From NCBI GenBank assembly GCA_902557735.1, contig CACEBC010000005.1, forward strand, positions 31,844 through 95,843: a stretch of DNA of 64,000 bases. The letters are read 5' to 3'. A program made the position numbers and the translations under genes. Of this stretch, positions 36,057-45,443 are shown in pieces. Each line of letters starts with the position of its first letter. Within the stretch, counting starts at the first letter, position 1. This stretch comes from Porticoccaceae bacterium (GTDB lineage Bacteria; Pseudomonadota; Gammaproteobacteria; Pseudomonadales; Porticoccaceae). The notes under the pieces are model-generated. The model saw only the letters and a program-made list of their open reading frames with translations, did not search any database and had not been told where the DNA came from.

Positions 36057-36899
36057 TCAAGCCTCTGGCAGCCTAAAGATGTACATATCGAAATCATACT
36101 CTTTGCAGCTGACCACTTTGTCTATTTCTGCTTGAATGTCGCTCTCAGCCCAAGCCTCTGCAAATTTGTTAGCGTCATCAACACTTCTATATCCCCACAT
36201 GCCGACGCCGTCAAAATCATCTATTTCATCGTCGGGATTGCGGCTGTCGAACAAAGGGGTAAGGCCATTCAGAGCCATCCCGTCGTCCGCATTGGTCTGA
36301 CGATATTGCTCTATCCAACCAGCGATCTTTGTTTCTACCGGTTGCACATCTTCACCGACAACCCCTTCGTTAAAGGAGCAAAAGTGATAACTAACGAAAT
36401 GAGGTTCGCCCTCCCAAATGGAGCTAGGAGCTGCAATTGTATGACCAGAGTATAGGTATGTCGTTTCCGATTGACAGGTCAAAACCGTCTCATATTTTTC
36501 TCTGAGAGCCTTTCCGCCGTTCTCTGGCCATGCTTCCCAACCGGCATCTCTCGTTTCCATATCAGGCCAAACCAGCGTCCAGATACCATCGAACATTTCT
36601 GTCTCATACTTTGGTCGGAGTCCATAGGATGCGATAACACGATTGTCCATGACATCTATCGCGGTGTTCCAGTCGTCAATCAAAGCCCGCATCGCGTCAT
36701 CGGTATAATCGGAGCCTTCATCGCAAAGCATGAACTCAATTATTCGTTCGCTCTCATAAAAGCCGCCGGCCGAATCGGAAGCTTCCTCGACTTGAGTCGA
36801 TTCAGTTGCCAAGTCGTTTGTTTCGCCTACTTCTTGCTGTTCTTGAGCGCATCCGCTCACCAATCCTAGAAAAAAAATAACTGAGTAAAAATGTTTCAT
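36057..36899 (-). CDS. Lipoprotein with two repeated domains, function unknown
   Basis: A 280-residue protein with lipobox LVSGC (Cys17), an acidic linker to residue 50, then two similar halves. Half 1 runs from IIEFMLCDEG (53-62) to VLTCQSETTYLY (139-150); half 2 from VSYHFCSFNEG (169-179) to VVSCKEYDFDMYIF (262-275). Each half has a central W-rich segment and a Cys near both ends (C59/C142, C174/C265), which could form one disulfide per half. GAGAGGAA supports the start. I do not recognise the family. Confidence 0.7.
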   Translation of the reverse strand: MKHFYSVIFFLGLVSGCAQEQQEVGETNDLATESTQVEEASDSAGGFYESERIIEFMLCDEGSDYTDDAMRALIDDWNTAIDVMDNRVIASYGLRPKYETEMFDGIWTLVWPDMETRDAGWEAWPENGGKALREKYETVLTCQSETTYLYSGHTIAAPSSIWEGEPHFVSYHFCSFNEGVVGEDVQPVETKIAGWIEQYRQTNADDGMALNGLTPLFDSRNPDDEIDDFDGVGMWGYRSVDDANKFAEAWAESDIQAEIDKVVSCKEYDFDMYIFRLPEA

Positions 36900-37028
36900 A
36901 TGGTTCCTCTCTTTATAATTGGATCATGACATTTAACAAGCCTGTCTGTCTCTATTTTTGAAAAAACGTTTGAAGTTTAAGGCGAAAGCTCGCAAATGCG
37001 CAAGTTATGCCACGTCATTTCTTTTGAC

Positions 37029-37295
37029 TTAGAATAAATCATCAGATTCATGGTAAATATTATCGTATTGCCAGTAATCGTCACAGTAAGCGTTTATTGA
37101 TTGTGGCATTCGTTTGAAAAGGTTCTGAGGGATGATTACCATCAGCGCGGCACTCATTAAAAATTGTGTCTGGGGCTGGCAATTTTTTGATCCATTATAC
37201 CCACTGTTTTTCCCTAGATTCTCTAACGTTATCCAATTTTGTTTTTTAGTTAAGTTGAGTGTTCTTGGGATAATTTTGAGTGCTTGTAAAGTCAT
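37029..37295 (-). CDS. Small hypothetical protein, doubtful
   Basis: An 88-residue ORF with no recognised domain and a weak ribosome site. Its C-terminus is rich in Tyr and Asp. The palindrome at 37342 lies 47 bases before its start, which is the only argument that it is transcribed. It may be spurious. Confidence 0.25.
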   Translation of the reverse strand: MTLQALKIIPRTLNLTKKQNWITLENLGKNSGYNGSKNCQPQTQFLMSAALMVIIPQNLFKRMPQSINAYCDDYWQYDNIYHESDDLF

Positions 37296-37686
37296 TGCTG
37301 ACTTTTTATGATCGAGCTGCTTCGGATAGTTGAAAGTCCTTAATGATACGTTGTATCATTTCCCTAGACGGCGTTTTACTTGTTAAGCTGTAAGCAACGC
37401 GTTCAGCGCATAGAGGTAATCTCAGGTGCTTTCAATTAATAGGATCATCACCATGTCGTTGCTTATTGACTCCACAGGCTGTGAAAGCAATTTGGAGTAA
37501 ATCTTTCACTAATCTTAGAGGCAGACCCTTTTTTTTTGAAATTACTATGTCATATTATTTCGATCTCTGCTAAAAACGAAATGAAAAATCAGCGCAACAC
37601 TGAGAAGTTGTTACAGATGGATCACCCTTTGTTCAAGCTGGCTCAAACCTCGTTGACCTGTCGCTTTCAAACCTCGGGATTCTATT
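37296..37686. other. Control region of the metal ABC operon
   Basis: About 390 bases with no standard gene. It holds the 19-base palindrome at 37342-37360. A 14-codon ORF (37453-37497, starting MSLLIDS) follows AGGATC and could be a leader peptide, though this is very uncertain. Confidence 0.35.
37342..37360. promoter_or_regulatory. Perfect palindrome, candidate Zur-type operator
   Basis: AATGATAC-GTT-GTATCATT, eight-base arms around a three-base centre. Size and AT-rich arms resemble Zur/Fur-family operators, and a zinc/manganese-type ABC operon starts about 330 bases downstream. The minus-strand ORF at 37295 is another possible target. Confidence 0.45.
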
Positions 37687-37797
37687 ATGAGTCAATTTCG
37701 TTCTAAACCACTGTTTTATTGGAGTTTAAATAGTCGATTGGCTCTGGGGCTTGGTTTGAGCATGCTAATTTGGTTAATGGTCTTGGTGGTGACCTGA
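37687..37797 (+). CDS. 36-residue single-helix membrane protein upstream of metal ABC genes
   Basis: A short ORF starting MSQFRSKPLFYWSLN and ending LIWLMVLVVT. A polar, basic N-terminus precedes one hydrophobic helix (about residues 18-35). GGGA lies ten bases upstream. The stop is five bases before the ATG of the ABC ATPase, so it would be the first gene of the operon. The amino-acid pattern is that of a small inner-membrane protein, possibly a modulator or subunit of the transporter. No family was recognised. Confidence 0.55.
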   Translation: MSQFRSKPLFYWSLNSRLALGLGLSMLIWLMVLVVT

Positions 37798-37802
37798 CAA
37801 CC

Positions 37803-38525
37803 ATGGACGTTCGGATTAACAATCTTACTGTCAGCTTTAATAATCATCCGGCTGTCCATCATTTGACCGCATCTATTGCTCAAGGGGAATGGTTAGCGAT
37901 TGTTGGTCCAAACGGCGGCGGGAAGTCAACGTTGCTCAATACTTTGGCGGGGGTAATTACTGCATATGAAGGATCAATAGAGGGGCTACAGCCTGATAAT
38001 ATCGCGTACTTGCCTCAGCAAGCTAAGCTTGATACAAGTTTTCCCATCACAGTCTCTGAACTTGTCGCGACTGGCTTATGGTATGAACTGGGTTTCTTAA
38101 ATGCTGTCAGTGAAAAGCAAAGCAAACGTTGCGAACGGGCACTGGCAGCCGTCGGTTTGCAGGGTTTTGAAAACCGAGCAATCAACTCCTTGTCAGGGGG
38201 GCAGTTACAGCGAAGTTTATTCGCAAGGGTTCTTTTGCAAGATCATCCTATTATTTTGCTGGACGAACCTTTCAACGCGATTGACTCCAAAACACTGGCC
38301 GACTTAACCATCGTAATTAAACGGTGGCACCGAAATAATCGAACGGTATTAATGGTAACGCATGATCTCGGATATGTGCGCGAACACTGCCCGAAATCAT
38401 TACTTTTGGCAAGGGAGTGTATCGATTATGGAAAAACAAGTGATGTGCTTACCGAGGATAATTTGCGACTGGCTGGGCAGCACTCCGAGGCTTTTGATGC
38501 GAATGCGCCCTGGTGCCTGAATTAG
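37803..38525 (+). CDS. Zinc/manganese-type ABC transporter ATPase
   Basis: 240 residues from ATG 37803. Walker A GPNGGGKST, Q-loop YLPQQAKLDTSFPITV, signature LSGGQLQRSLFARVL and Walker B IILLDEPFNAID are visible. SFPITVSELVATGLW is typical of ZnuC/AztA/MntB-like ATPases. One base separates it from the permease gene. ORF extension to TTG 37770 would overlap the small membrane ORF and is unlikely. Confidence 0.9.
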   Translation: MDVRINNLTVSFNNHPAVHHLTASIAQGEWLAIVGPNGGGKSTLLNTLAGVITAYEGSIEGLQPDNIAYLPQQAKLDTSFPITVSELVATGLWYELGFLNAVSEKQSKRCERALAAVGLQGFENRAINSLSGGQLQRSLFARVLLQDHPIILLDEPFNAIDSKTLADLTIVIKRWHRNNRTVLMVTHDLGYVREHCPKSLLLARECIDYGKTSDVLTEDNLRLAGQHSEAFDANAPWCLN

Positions 38526-38526
38526 T

Positions 38527-39393
38527 ATGGTCGAATTATTAATAGACCCTTTTATCGATTATCTTTTTATGCGACGAGCATTGGTTGGCAGCGTTGTCGT
38601 TAGTTTAGGAGCGGTTCCAGTCGGTCTTTTTATGACGCTCAGGAGGATGAGCTTAACTGGCGATGCGATGGCTCATGCTATTTTACCTGGCGCTGCCATC
38701 GCTTACATAATTTCTGGGTTGTCACTGCTAGGCCTCACAATAGGTGGCGTCCTAGCTGGCCTTGTGGTAGCCGCATTAGCAGGCTTTGTATCAAGGAGTT
38801 CGCAACTTCATGAAGACACTAGCCTTGCTGCTTTCTACCTTCTCTCTCTGGCTTCAGGTGTTTTGGTTATTTCACTCAAGCAAAGTAACATTGATTTATT
38901 CCATCTGCTTTTTGGCAATATTTTGGCTCTCAATGAGGCAGCTCTGTCACTGCTCGCGTTCATTAGCAGTCTGACTCTCCTGATCATGGCTGTCCTTTAC
39001 CGGCCGCTCGTCATCGAATGCGCAGACCCAACATTTTTGCGCCGCTCCGGTTATGCAAGCGCTATAGCGCATTTCGGATTTTTATTTTTAATGGTTATCA
39101 ATTTAGTCGCAGGCTTTCATGCCTTGGGTACACTGATGGCTGTAGGGATTATGGTGCTTCCTGCTACTGCCGCTCGGTTCTGGGTAGGTTCAATGGACTG
39201 GCTTTTAGTTTTTGCGTTGCTTATCGCTTTTGCAGGATGTTATATTGGCTTGCTGTTCTCATTTTATTTTGATCTGCCCTCTGGACCAGCGATTATTATT
39301 TCAATAGGCATTGTCTGTGTATCGTCTATTTTGTTTGGATCGAATGGTGGACTGTTGAAAAAACAGGTTTCTCAGCGGCATTTGGCTGGCTAA
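38527..39393 (+). CDS. Zinc/manganese-type ABC transporter permease
   Basis: A 288-residue ABC-3 family permease with about eight hydrophobic helices. Motifs RRMSLTGDAMAHAILPGAAIAY and GTLMAVGIMVLPATAARFW are those of ZnuB/AztB-like proteins. It starts two bases after the ATPase stop and ends four bases before the binding-protein gene. Confidence 0.9.
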   Translation: MVELLIDPFIDYLFMRRALVGSVVVSLGAVPVGLFMTLRRMSLTGDAMAHAILPGAAIAYIISGLSLLGLTIGGVLAGLVVAALAGFVSRSSQLHEDTSLAAFYLLSLASGVLVISLKQSNIDLFHLLFGNILALNEAALSLLAFISSLTLLIMAVLYRPLVIECADPTFLRRSGYASAIAHFGFLFLMVINLVAGFHALGTLMAVGIMVLPATAARFWVGSMDWLLVFALLIAFAGCYIGLLFSFYFDLPSGPAIIISIGIVCVSSILFGSNGGLLKKQVSQRHLAG

Positions 39394-39397
39394 ACAT

Positions 39398-40279
39398 ATG
39401 CTTAATATTAAAACCAGTTTTCTATCAGTATCTATTTATGTTTTGTTTGCAACGGCCTCGGTCTTTGCTTCGGAGTCAACCGTCCGGATTGTTACAAGTT
39501 TTACAATCTTAGAAGATCTAGTGCGCCAATTAGGCGGAGACAATGTTGAAGTTGTCAATCTGGTGAGCCGAGACAGTGATGCTCATGTCTACAGTCCCAG
39601 GCCATCGGATTCGATTGCGATCGTTAACGCGGATCTTGTGATCTCTAATGGACTAGGATTCGAAGGCTGGATAGACCGATTACTAGAGGATGCCGGCAAG
39701 AGAGAAAAGCACCTTGTGGCGAGTGATGGCGTTCAGATCCTATCTAATAAAGACGAGATTGACCCTCACGCTTGGCAAAGCTTCCTAAATATCAAAATAT
39801 ATGTCCGCAATATATCGGGCGAGCTGATCAAATTGTTGCCCCAACAAAAGCAAGATTTGATTTTTCGCCGAGACAAATACCTAGAATTAATTTTTGGTAT
39901 AGAGCAACATTTTGAAGAACGCATCGCTAGAACACCCGTTTCCGAGCGTATCGTGGTTACAAGTCATGATGCGTTTGGATATCTTGGACGAGAATTTGAC
40001 ATTCAGTTCCTCGCACCGCTCGGTCTTAGTTTGGACGAAGAGGCATCTGCGGAAGATTTGGCGTCTTTGGTGAATCAAATAAAAGAAAAACAGGTCACAG
40101 CGCTTTTTGTTGAAAACATCACCAATCCCAGGTTATTGGAGGTTATTGCAGCTGAGACAGGTGTTGGGATAGGCGGCAGTCTTTATTCGGATGCTTTAAG
40201 TGAAGTAGACGGACCAGCGGCCACATACGTAGATATGATGAGACATAATTTAGAGTCGATAATCGATGGTTTTAATTAA
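39398..40279 (+). CDS. Zinc/manganese-type ABC transporter substrate-binding protein
   Basis: A 293-residue cluster A-I binding protein with signal peptide (to about residue 24). Likely metal ligands are H63 (DAHVYSPRP), H124 (DPHAW), H190 (TSHDAFGYLG) and D265 (SLYSDALS). There is no His-rich loop of the ZnuA kind, which fits AztC- or Mn-type proteins better. With the two genes before it, and a COG0523 GTPase after, zinc is favoured. Confidence 0.88.
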   Translation: MLNIKTSFLSVSIYVLFATASVFASESTVRIVTSFTILEDLVRQLGGDNVEVVNLVSRDSDAHVYSPRPSDSIAIVNADLVISNGLGFEGWIDRLLEDAGKREKHLVASDGVQILSNKDEIDPHAWQSFLNIKIYVRNISGELIKLLPQQKQDLIFRRDKYLELIFGIEQHFEERIARTPVSERIVVTSHDAFGYLGREFDIQFLAPLGLSLDEEASAEDLASLVNQIKEKQVTALFVENITNPRLLEVIAAETGVGIGGSLYSDALSEVDGPAATYVDMMRHNLESIIDGFN

Positions 40280-40484
40280 TTGATCGTGGCAAGGGATTTT
40301 GCGAGACAATATTTTGAAAAGTCCATGATTTTAGAAAATATAGAGGACAAGATGTCCGCAGGATCAAGGGCTGGTGAAAAAATGGTCATAAAACTCTGCC
40401 AATGGTGCTCCATATGATATTTCGGGGCATAATCAATCTAAGTCAGGACAGATTGCGTTGCAGGTGCGCTGTTTCGGCCCGGCT

Positions 40485-40499
40485 GGGCGCACAGCGCCC
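40485..40499. promoter_or_regulatory. GC-rich palindrome upstream of the COG0523 gene
   Basis: GGGCGC-ACA-GCGCCC, perfect six-base arms, in a short GC-rich stretch that stands out from the AT-rich surroundings. It is 40 bases before the GTPase start. Could be an operator or the stem of an upstream terminator. Confidence 0.35.
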
Positions 40500-40538
40500 G
40501 CTGGTACAAGCGCCGAATAAAAAAATTGGAGGCACAAC

Positions 40539-41894
40539 ATGAATAACAATGAAAAAGTTCCCGTCACTATTCTTACGGGTTTTTTGGGTTCAGGAAAAAC
40601 AACACTTCTCAACCGAATTCTGACTGAAGAGCATGGTAAACGCATCGCCGTTATCGAAAACGAGTTTGGTGAAGTAGGTATTGACCAGGGGTTGGTTATA
40701 AACGCTGATGAGGAAGTGTTTGAAATGTCTAATGGCTGCATCTGTTGCACTGTTCGCGGAGATCTGATCCGAGTTTTAGGTAACCTTATGAAGCGACGTG
40801 ATAAATTTGATTATGTTTTGGTTGAAACAACGGGTCTTGCCGACCCTGGTCCGGTTGCCCAGACATTTTTCATGGACGATGAGATTGGCAGCGAGTTTGC
40901 CCTTGATGGAATCGTTACGCTTGTCGATGCGGCACATATTGATCAGCAACTCGGTCGGAGCGATGAAAGCACTGAACAAGTGGCTTTCGCAGACGTTATT
41001 GTCCTGAATAAAACTGACCTTGTGTCAAGCGAGTCAATCGACGAGCTTGAGTCAAGATTGCGGGAGATGAATCGCATGGCGAGGTTAGTGCGTAGCGAGA
41101 GAGCTAAGGTGCCTGTTGAGACTGTTCTGAACCTAGGAGCGTTTGATCTTGATCAGGCGCTAGAGCGCCGCCCCACGTTTCTTGAACCAGAATATCCTTT
41201 CGAGTGGACAGGTGTTTACAGCTTGGAGCCCGGTCGGTACGAACTTAGCCTTGACGACGGCCCCGATCCTAATATGTCCCTCGTTGCTGTAATGGATCAA
41301 GGTACCGACGATGAAGCGCTTCGTGACGGAGCTGAATGGTGCGTCAGACGTTATGCTGAACCATCAAAGGCGATCGCGCCCGGCGATGCAATTCCAGCCG
41401 GCGAACATGTTGATCTGCAACTATCGGCTGAGGGTCGCAAGGTTTTTATACTAGAGGTTGATGTGCCGTCGAAACTCGGATTGTACACGCAGCATACGGC
41501 AGAGGAATTTGATATAAAGTTATTCAATCAGGGCGCACAGAGTAAAGTCCCCATACCCCTTGAGGCTGAACGAACATGGGTAGCTCAGCATGAGCATGAT
41601 GATGAGGTTGGTTCGATGGCAATTGAAAGAGATGGTGATGTAAACATGGATTTGATGAACGCTTGGTTGAGCAAACTGCTTGCAGAGAAAGGTATCGATA
41701 TCTTCAGGATGAAGGGATTCATTAGCGTTGCCGGTGAGTCGCGCAGATTTGTATTCCAAGGCGTGCACATGCTCTTTGATGCGCAGAGGGATAAAGAGTG
41801 GGGTGACACCCCTCGCCGCAATCAACTCGTATTCATTGGCCGAAATCTAGATGAAGAGGGGATGCGGAGGGACTTCGACGCATGTCTGAACTGA
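40539..41894 (+). CDS. COG0523 (CobW/ZigA-like) metal-chaperone GTPase
   Basis: A 451-residue G3E-family GTPase. Walker [10 protein letters not shown] (14-22), metal-binding C67-I-C-C70, ETTGLADP, and NKTDL are visible. The C-terminal part is longer than in small CobW proteins and ends with the usual domain ([20 protein letters not shown]). GGAGG lies seven bases before the ATG. Neighbouring zinc-type ABC genes suggest a zinc chaperone of the ZigA kind used under zinc shortage. Confidence 0.88.
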   Translation: MNNNEKVPVTILTGFLGSGKTTLLNRILTEEHGKRIAVIENEFGEVGIDQGLVINADEEVFEMSNGCICCTVRGDLIRVLGNLMKRRDKFDYVLVETTGLADPGPVAQTFFMDDEIGSEFALDGIVTLVDAAHIDQQLGRSDESTEQVAFADVIVLNKTDLVSSESIDELESRLREMNRMARLVRSERAKVPVETVLNLGAFDLDQALERRPTFLEPEYPFEWTGVYSLEPGRYELSLDDGPDPNMSLVAVMDQGTDDEALRDGAEWCVRRYAEPSKAIAPGDAIPAGEHVDLQLSAEGRKVFILEVDVPSKLGLYTQHTAEEFDIKLFNQGAQSKVPIPLEAERTWVAQHEHDDEVGSMAIERDGDVNMDLMNAWLSKLLAEKGIDIFRMKGFISVAGESRRFVFQGVHMLFDAQRDKEWGDTPRRNQLVFIGRNLDEEGMRRDFDACLN

Positions 41895-42922
41895 CCGATA
41901 TAACCCCTAAAGGTGCGCTTCGCAAGGGTTGGAGTGGGCTAGTTGATGATTATGCCATCGCTTGTGAATGGGCTTTAGGTGGGGATGTTTTGCTAGTTGG
42001 AGATGTCTTGGGCGGTGTTAGAGCCTTTGATGGAAAATCAGGGAAAGTTATTTGGCATCTCACGGATATTCATGATGGCGCATTATTAACAATGCGGGTA
42101 CATCCAGATGGTGCCTTGTTTGCTACGGCAGGTCAGGACGGGTATGTGGTTCTCTGGGATTGCCGCGATGGAAAGCAGGTTGCGGGATTAAGGCTCGGGT
42201 CGGGGTGGGTGGAACACTTGTCATGGTCGGATTCCGGCAGTTGGCTAGCTGCAACTTGTTCTCGCGATGTCTTTGTGATGGATGCTGAGTGCGCGGAGGT
42301 GTGGAGATCCAAAGACCATCCGAGCACGGTCAGTGCAATAGCCTGGTCTAGAGACGATGAGATAGCGGTTGCTTGTTATGGAAGGGTAACTTTTTATGAT
42401 GTGGTTAATGGGGACCTCAGTCAGAAGCTTGAGTGGAGAGGTTCTCTCGTTTCAATGATCTTGAGCCCCGATGGAGATATTGTTGCATGCGGAAGTCAGG
42501 ACAATTCCGTTCATTTCTGGCGTAGGTCGACAGGGCAGGACTCAATGATGTCTGGATACCCCGGCAAACCGAGCAACCTTGCTTTCGACCATAGTGGAAC
42601 ACTTTTAGCCACTGGCGGGGCGGAGACTGTCACCGTCTGGAGTTTTGAGGGTGATGGGCCCGAGGGGACCAGCCCAGGGCACCTGGAGCTCCACACAAAG
42701 CCAATCTCCAGTCTCGCTTTTGCCCCGAGAGCGAGTCGTCTTGCTTCGGGAGCGAGGGATGGATCTGTTGTTGCTTGGGCATTAAAATCTGATGGTCAAG
42801 GGGGACCGATTGGCGCGGCACTGATGACAGACCGGGTCAGTGCTGTTTCCTGGCGTCCGGATGGTCGAGCGCTCGCAGCCGTTGACGGTCAGGGTGGTGT
42901 TTGTGCGTGGAGGGTGAGTTGA
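41882..42922 (+). CDS. WD40 repeat protein
   Basis: A 346-residue protein made almost wholly of WD40-type blades (for example [58 protein letters not shown]), about seven or eight in all, so one closed propeller. No signal peptide is seen; it is probably cytoplasmic. It overlaps the GTPase gene by 13 bases, implying a physical or functional partner of that protein. Confidence 0.85.
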   Translation: MSELTDITPKGALRKGWSGLVDDYAIACEWALGGDVLLVGDVLGGVRAFDGKSGKVIWHLTDIHDGALLTMRVHPDGALFATAGQDGYVVLWDCRDGKQVAGLRLGSGWVEHLSWSDSGSWLAATCSRDVFVMDAECAEVWRSKDHPSTVSAIAWSRDDEIAVACYGRVTFYDVVNGDLSQKLEWRGSLVSMILSPDGDIVACGSQDNSVHFWRRSTGQDSMMSGYPGKPSNLAFDHSGTLLATGGAETVTVWSFEGDGPEGTSPGHLELHTKPISSLAFAPRASRLASGARDGSVVAWALKSDGQGGPIGAALMTDRVSAVSWRPDGRALAAVDGQGGVCAWRVS

Positions 42923-43071
42923 ATGTTTGGTCTGAATGATGGGGCTTGACAATTCCTTCGCGCTTGTGAGAGGCTCAAGCTAATCAATAATCCTCACTAG
43001 GATAGAAGTGCAGCCAACCAAACCAATTTTAATATTTGCTTGAAATCGAGATGTAAGCAACGAGTTAACGC

Positions 43072-43269
43072 TTGGTACCAAGATTGAAACGTCAAAAAAG
43101 CCCGTGTATCGACATATGCAAATTTACTGGCCCTAGAGCATGGTGTCTGGGTTGTGGTCGTACCCGACAGGAATGTAAAAATTGGAAATCGATGAAGCCT
43201 TACGCCATAAAAAAATTACAAAAAGAATTGAGCAATAGAATGCGGCAAATTAAAAACTTAGCCGAATAA
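43072..43269 (+). CDS. DUF1289 small Cys-rich protein
   Basis: About 65 residues. SPCIDICKF ... WCLGCGRTRQEC is the DUF1289 pattern, with four conserved Cys that probably bind a metal or cluster. Only TTG codons (43072 or 43084) are available as starts. Function of the family is not established. Confidence 0.75.
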   Translation: MVPRLKRQKSPCIDICKFTGPRAWCLGCGRTRQECKNWKSMKPYAIKKLQKELSNRMRQIKNLAE

Positions 43270-43335
43270 GCTAGAAGCATGGTACGCAAGGAGACTTCAC
43301 TCATTTTGTCAGTAGAATTTAGAAGGTTGCTCTGT

Positions 43336-44046
43336 TCATATTTCGAGGGACACGCCTTCCGCATTTGCCGATTTACCCTCTATGACTTCCACTAGTTTTT
43401 CCATTCGTCGCCGGGTGAGAAGCGACGGCGTTTCTGACGGATCTGGGTCAAGTGCCTCGTCAAATTCCTCTATCTTACCGGTAAGTGCGTCTTCGAGCAT
43501 TGCTGCTTCCAGATTTGCAGATTCGAGATTTTCTGCCAAAACCTTGCTGTCTTGTAATTTAATGTCGTTAAGTTTTGCACTGAGACGTTTATCTCCCAAT
43601 TTCAGGGCGAAGATCTGCTGGTTTACCAAATCGGCAGCGAGTCTTGCATAATAATTACTTTCTTGTTGCTGGGTTGCAAGTGCATCCACGACACTTTGGC
43701 TATTACTTTTCCCCTCAATCGCTAGACCTTGTCTGTAAGAGGCGTTGTCACTGACTAGAAGTTGTCTATTTACAGATTGGTTGCTTTTCAGTGCTGCGAG
43801 CTGATTTGCGCTACGCGCCGCTTTCAGGCGTGCTACCCGAGCAATTTCATTTGTTTTTGCTCTCAATTGAGTCAGTCTCTCGGCTCTCAGCTTTTCTTTG
43901 GCCTGCTGACTGATCACCTTGGCCTCGAGAGGGCTTTTCTCGTTAGCTTTTTCGAGTTTTCTTTTTCTCGCCACCACTTCAGCTATTTTGGCGTTGAAGG
44001 CTTGAAGCGCCATAGCGTTTGTGGGTGGATTAGTTATATTGGACAT
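43336..44046 (-). CDS. Coiled-coil hypothetical protein
   Basis: 236 residues from the ATG at 44046, which has AAGGAA nine bases upstream; an extension to 44091 is less likely. It is rich in Ala, Lys, Glu, Leu and Gln, with long helical stretches around residues 15-90 and 130-200 (VARKRKLEKAN, LRAERLTQLRAK, LADLVNQQIFALKLGD). No signal or membrane segment. Family not recognised. Confidence 0.6.
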   Translation of the reverse strand: MSNITNPPTNAMALQAFNAKIAEVVARKRKLEKANEKSPLEAKVISQQAKEKLRAERLTQLRAKTNEIARVARLKAARSANQLAALKSNQSVNRQLLVSDNASYRQGLAIEGKSNSQSVVDALATQQQESNYYARLAADLVNQQIFALKLGDKRLSAKLNDIKLQDSKVLAENLESANLEAAMLEDALTGKIEEFDEALDPDPSETPSLLTRRRMEKLVEVIEGKSANAEGVSLEI

Positions 44047-44600
44047 CTGAACAAGTTCCTTTATTTTGCCAGTCGGATAATCACACTTCAATTTATACCA
44101 AAAGTTCTCAGTCGATCTATATCATTCTTCCCAAAATAGTCGTTTGATGAATAACTGTTCCGCCACTCGTAAGGGTAAACTGCGGCGCGCTAATTTAAAG
44201 TCAGTCGCCATTCCATCCGTTACAGTTGTGACCACAATCCGCAAACACTGGCAATTTATGACGCGAATTGTGGCAATAGTTTGCCACTTGTCTTAATAAT
44301 CGGCAAAAACTGCTGATTCTTTAACCCAGATTTTGTTTTCACTATCTTTTTTAAATCCTTCAGATCATCCTTGCGACCAAACCTAGTATGATCGAAATGA
44401 TTACTGCGGGTGACGCGAACCCTGTATAACGCCGTAACAATCAGTAAATTCAATAATAGTTAAAGCAGAAGCTGCGGCGGAGTGGCACAATGGTTGTTTC
44501 GTCAGAGTTTTTGATTGATCGTCTCATCCTGAGCAGACGCTTTTTGTCGTGATTCTCTTTAAGATGATAGGAAAGAAAGACATGTTGGGTTGGTGCGCTA
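44047..44600. other. Intergenic region, no gene supported
   Basis: About 550 bases between divergent genes. A minus-strand ORF of 65 residues (44256-44453) has no recognised features. It contains the promoters of nei and of the coiled-coil gene. Confidence 0.35.
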
Positions 44601-45443
44601 ATGCCAGAGGGACCTGAAATAAGGCAAGCGGCAGACAAGGTTGCCGCGGTGCTTGAAAGTGAAGTTGTTCTGCGGGCCAGCTTTTCGCCACATAAACTGC
44701 GTCATTATGGGCGGCGTTTGAGTGGGCATGCTGTGAATAAAATCGACACTAGAGGGAAGGCCATGCTAACCCATTTCGATAACGGATTGACGATTTATAG
44801 TCACAATCAGTTATACGGCGTGTGGAAAGTAGTGTCAGCCGGAGTTTTGCCAAAAACAAATCGAAGTTTAAGACTGGCACTTCACACAGAAAACCATAGC
44901 GCACTGCTTTATAGCGCTTCGGATATAAGCGTTTGGCATACCTCGGAGCTTAGCAATCATCCATTTCTATCTCAGTTAGGCCCTGACATCTTAGATGAGG
45001 GAGCTACAGTGGATTCAGTGGCCCGTCGTCTGATGCATAAACCTTTCAAGAATCGTACTTTGCATTCTATCCTGCTTGATCAAAAGTTCATGGCAGGGCT
45101 GGGAAACTATTTGAGAAGCGAAATCCTTTTTTCAGCGAGATTGAGCCCTGATCTTCGACCGCGAGAACTGAATACCTCCACTTTAAAGTTGCTTGCCAGT
45201 GAAATTCTGAATATAAGTCGGCGCAGTTATGTCTCCAAGGGAATTACATTATGCCCAGAGTTCTTAGTTAAACTTAACAAAAGAAAATCTTCTAGGGCCC
45301 GACAAAGATTCTATGTATTTGGTCGAGAGGGGGAGCGATGTCGAGTTTGTGGGGACGTGATTCAGCGGAAAGACTCAAGTGGTCGTAGGATCTACTGGTG
45401 CAGGAACTGCCAAAATGGAGATGGGCATGTTGAGTCACTCTGA
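44601..45443 (+). CDS. nei: Endonuclease VIII-type DNA glycosylase
   Basis: A 280-residue Fpg/Nei family enzyme. The catalytic start is PEGPEIRQAADKV (Pro2, Glu3), of the Nei rather than Fpg kind. A helix-two-turn-helix lies at LDQKFMAGLGNYLRSEIL. The C-terminal zinc finger is CRVCGD ... YWCRNCQ. It removes oxidised pyrimidines and cuts at abasic sites. Its end overlaps the next gene. Confidence 0.9.
   Translation: MPEGPEIRQAADKVAAVLESEVVLRASFSPHKLRHYGRRLSGHAVNKIDTRGKAMLTHFDNGLTIYSHNQLYGVWKVVSAGVLPKTNRSLRLALHTENHSALLYSASDISVWHTSELSNHPFLSQLGPDILDEGATVDSVARRLMHKPFKNRTLHSILLDQKFMAGLGNYLRSEILFSARLSPDLRPRELNTSTLKLLASEILNISRRSYVSKGITLCPEFLVKLNKRKSSRARQRFYVFGREGERCRVCGDVIQRKDSSGRRIYWCRNCQNGDGHVESL

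Noticed and set aside
44256..44453. 65-residue minus ORF in the nei upstream region
   Set aside because: No family match recognised, no ribosome site; composition is like intergenic DNA.
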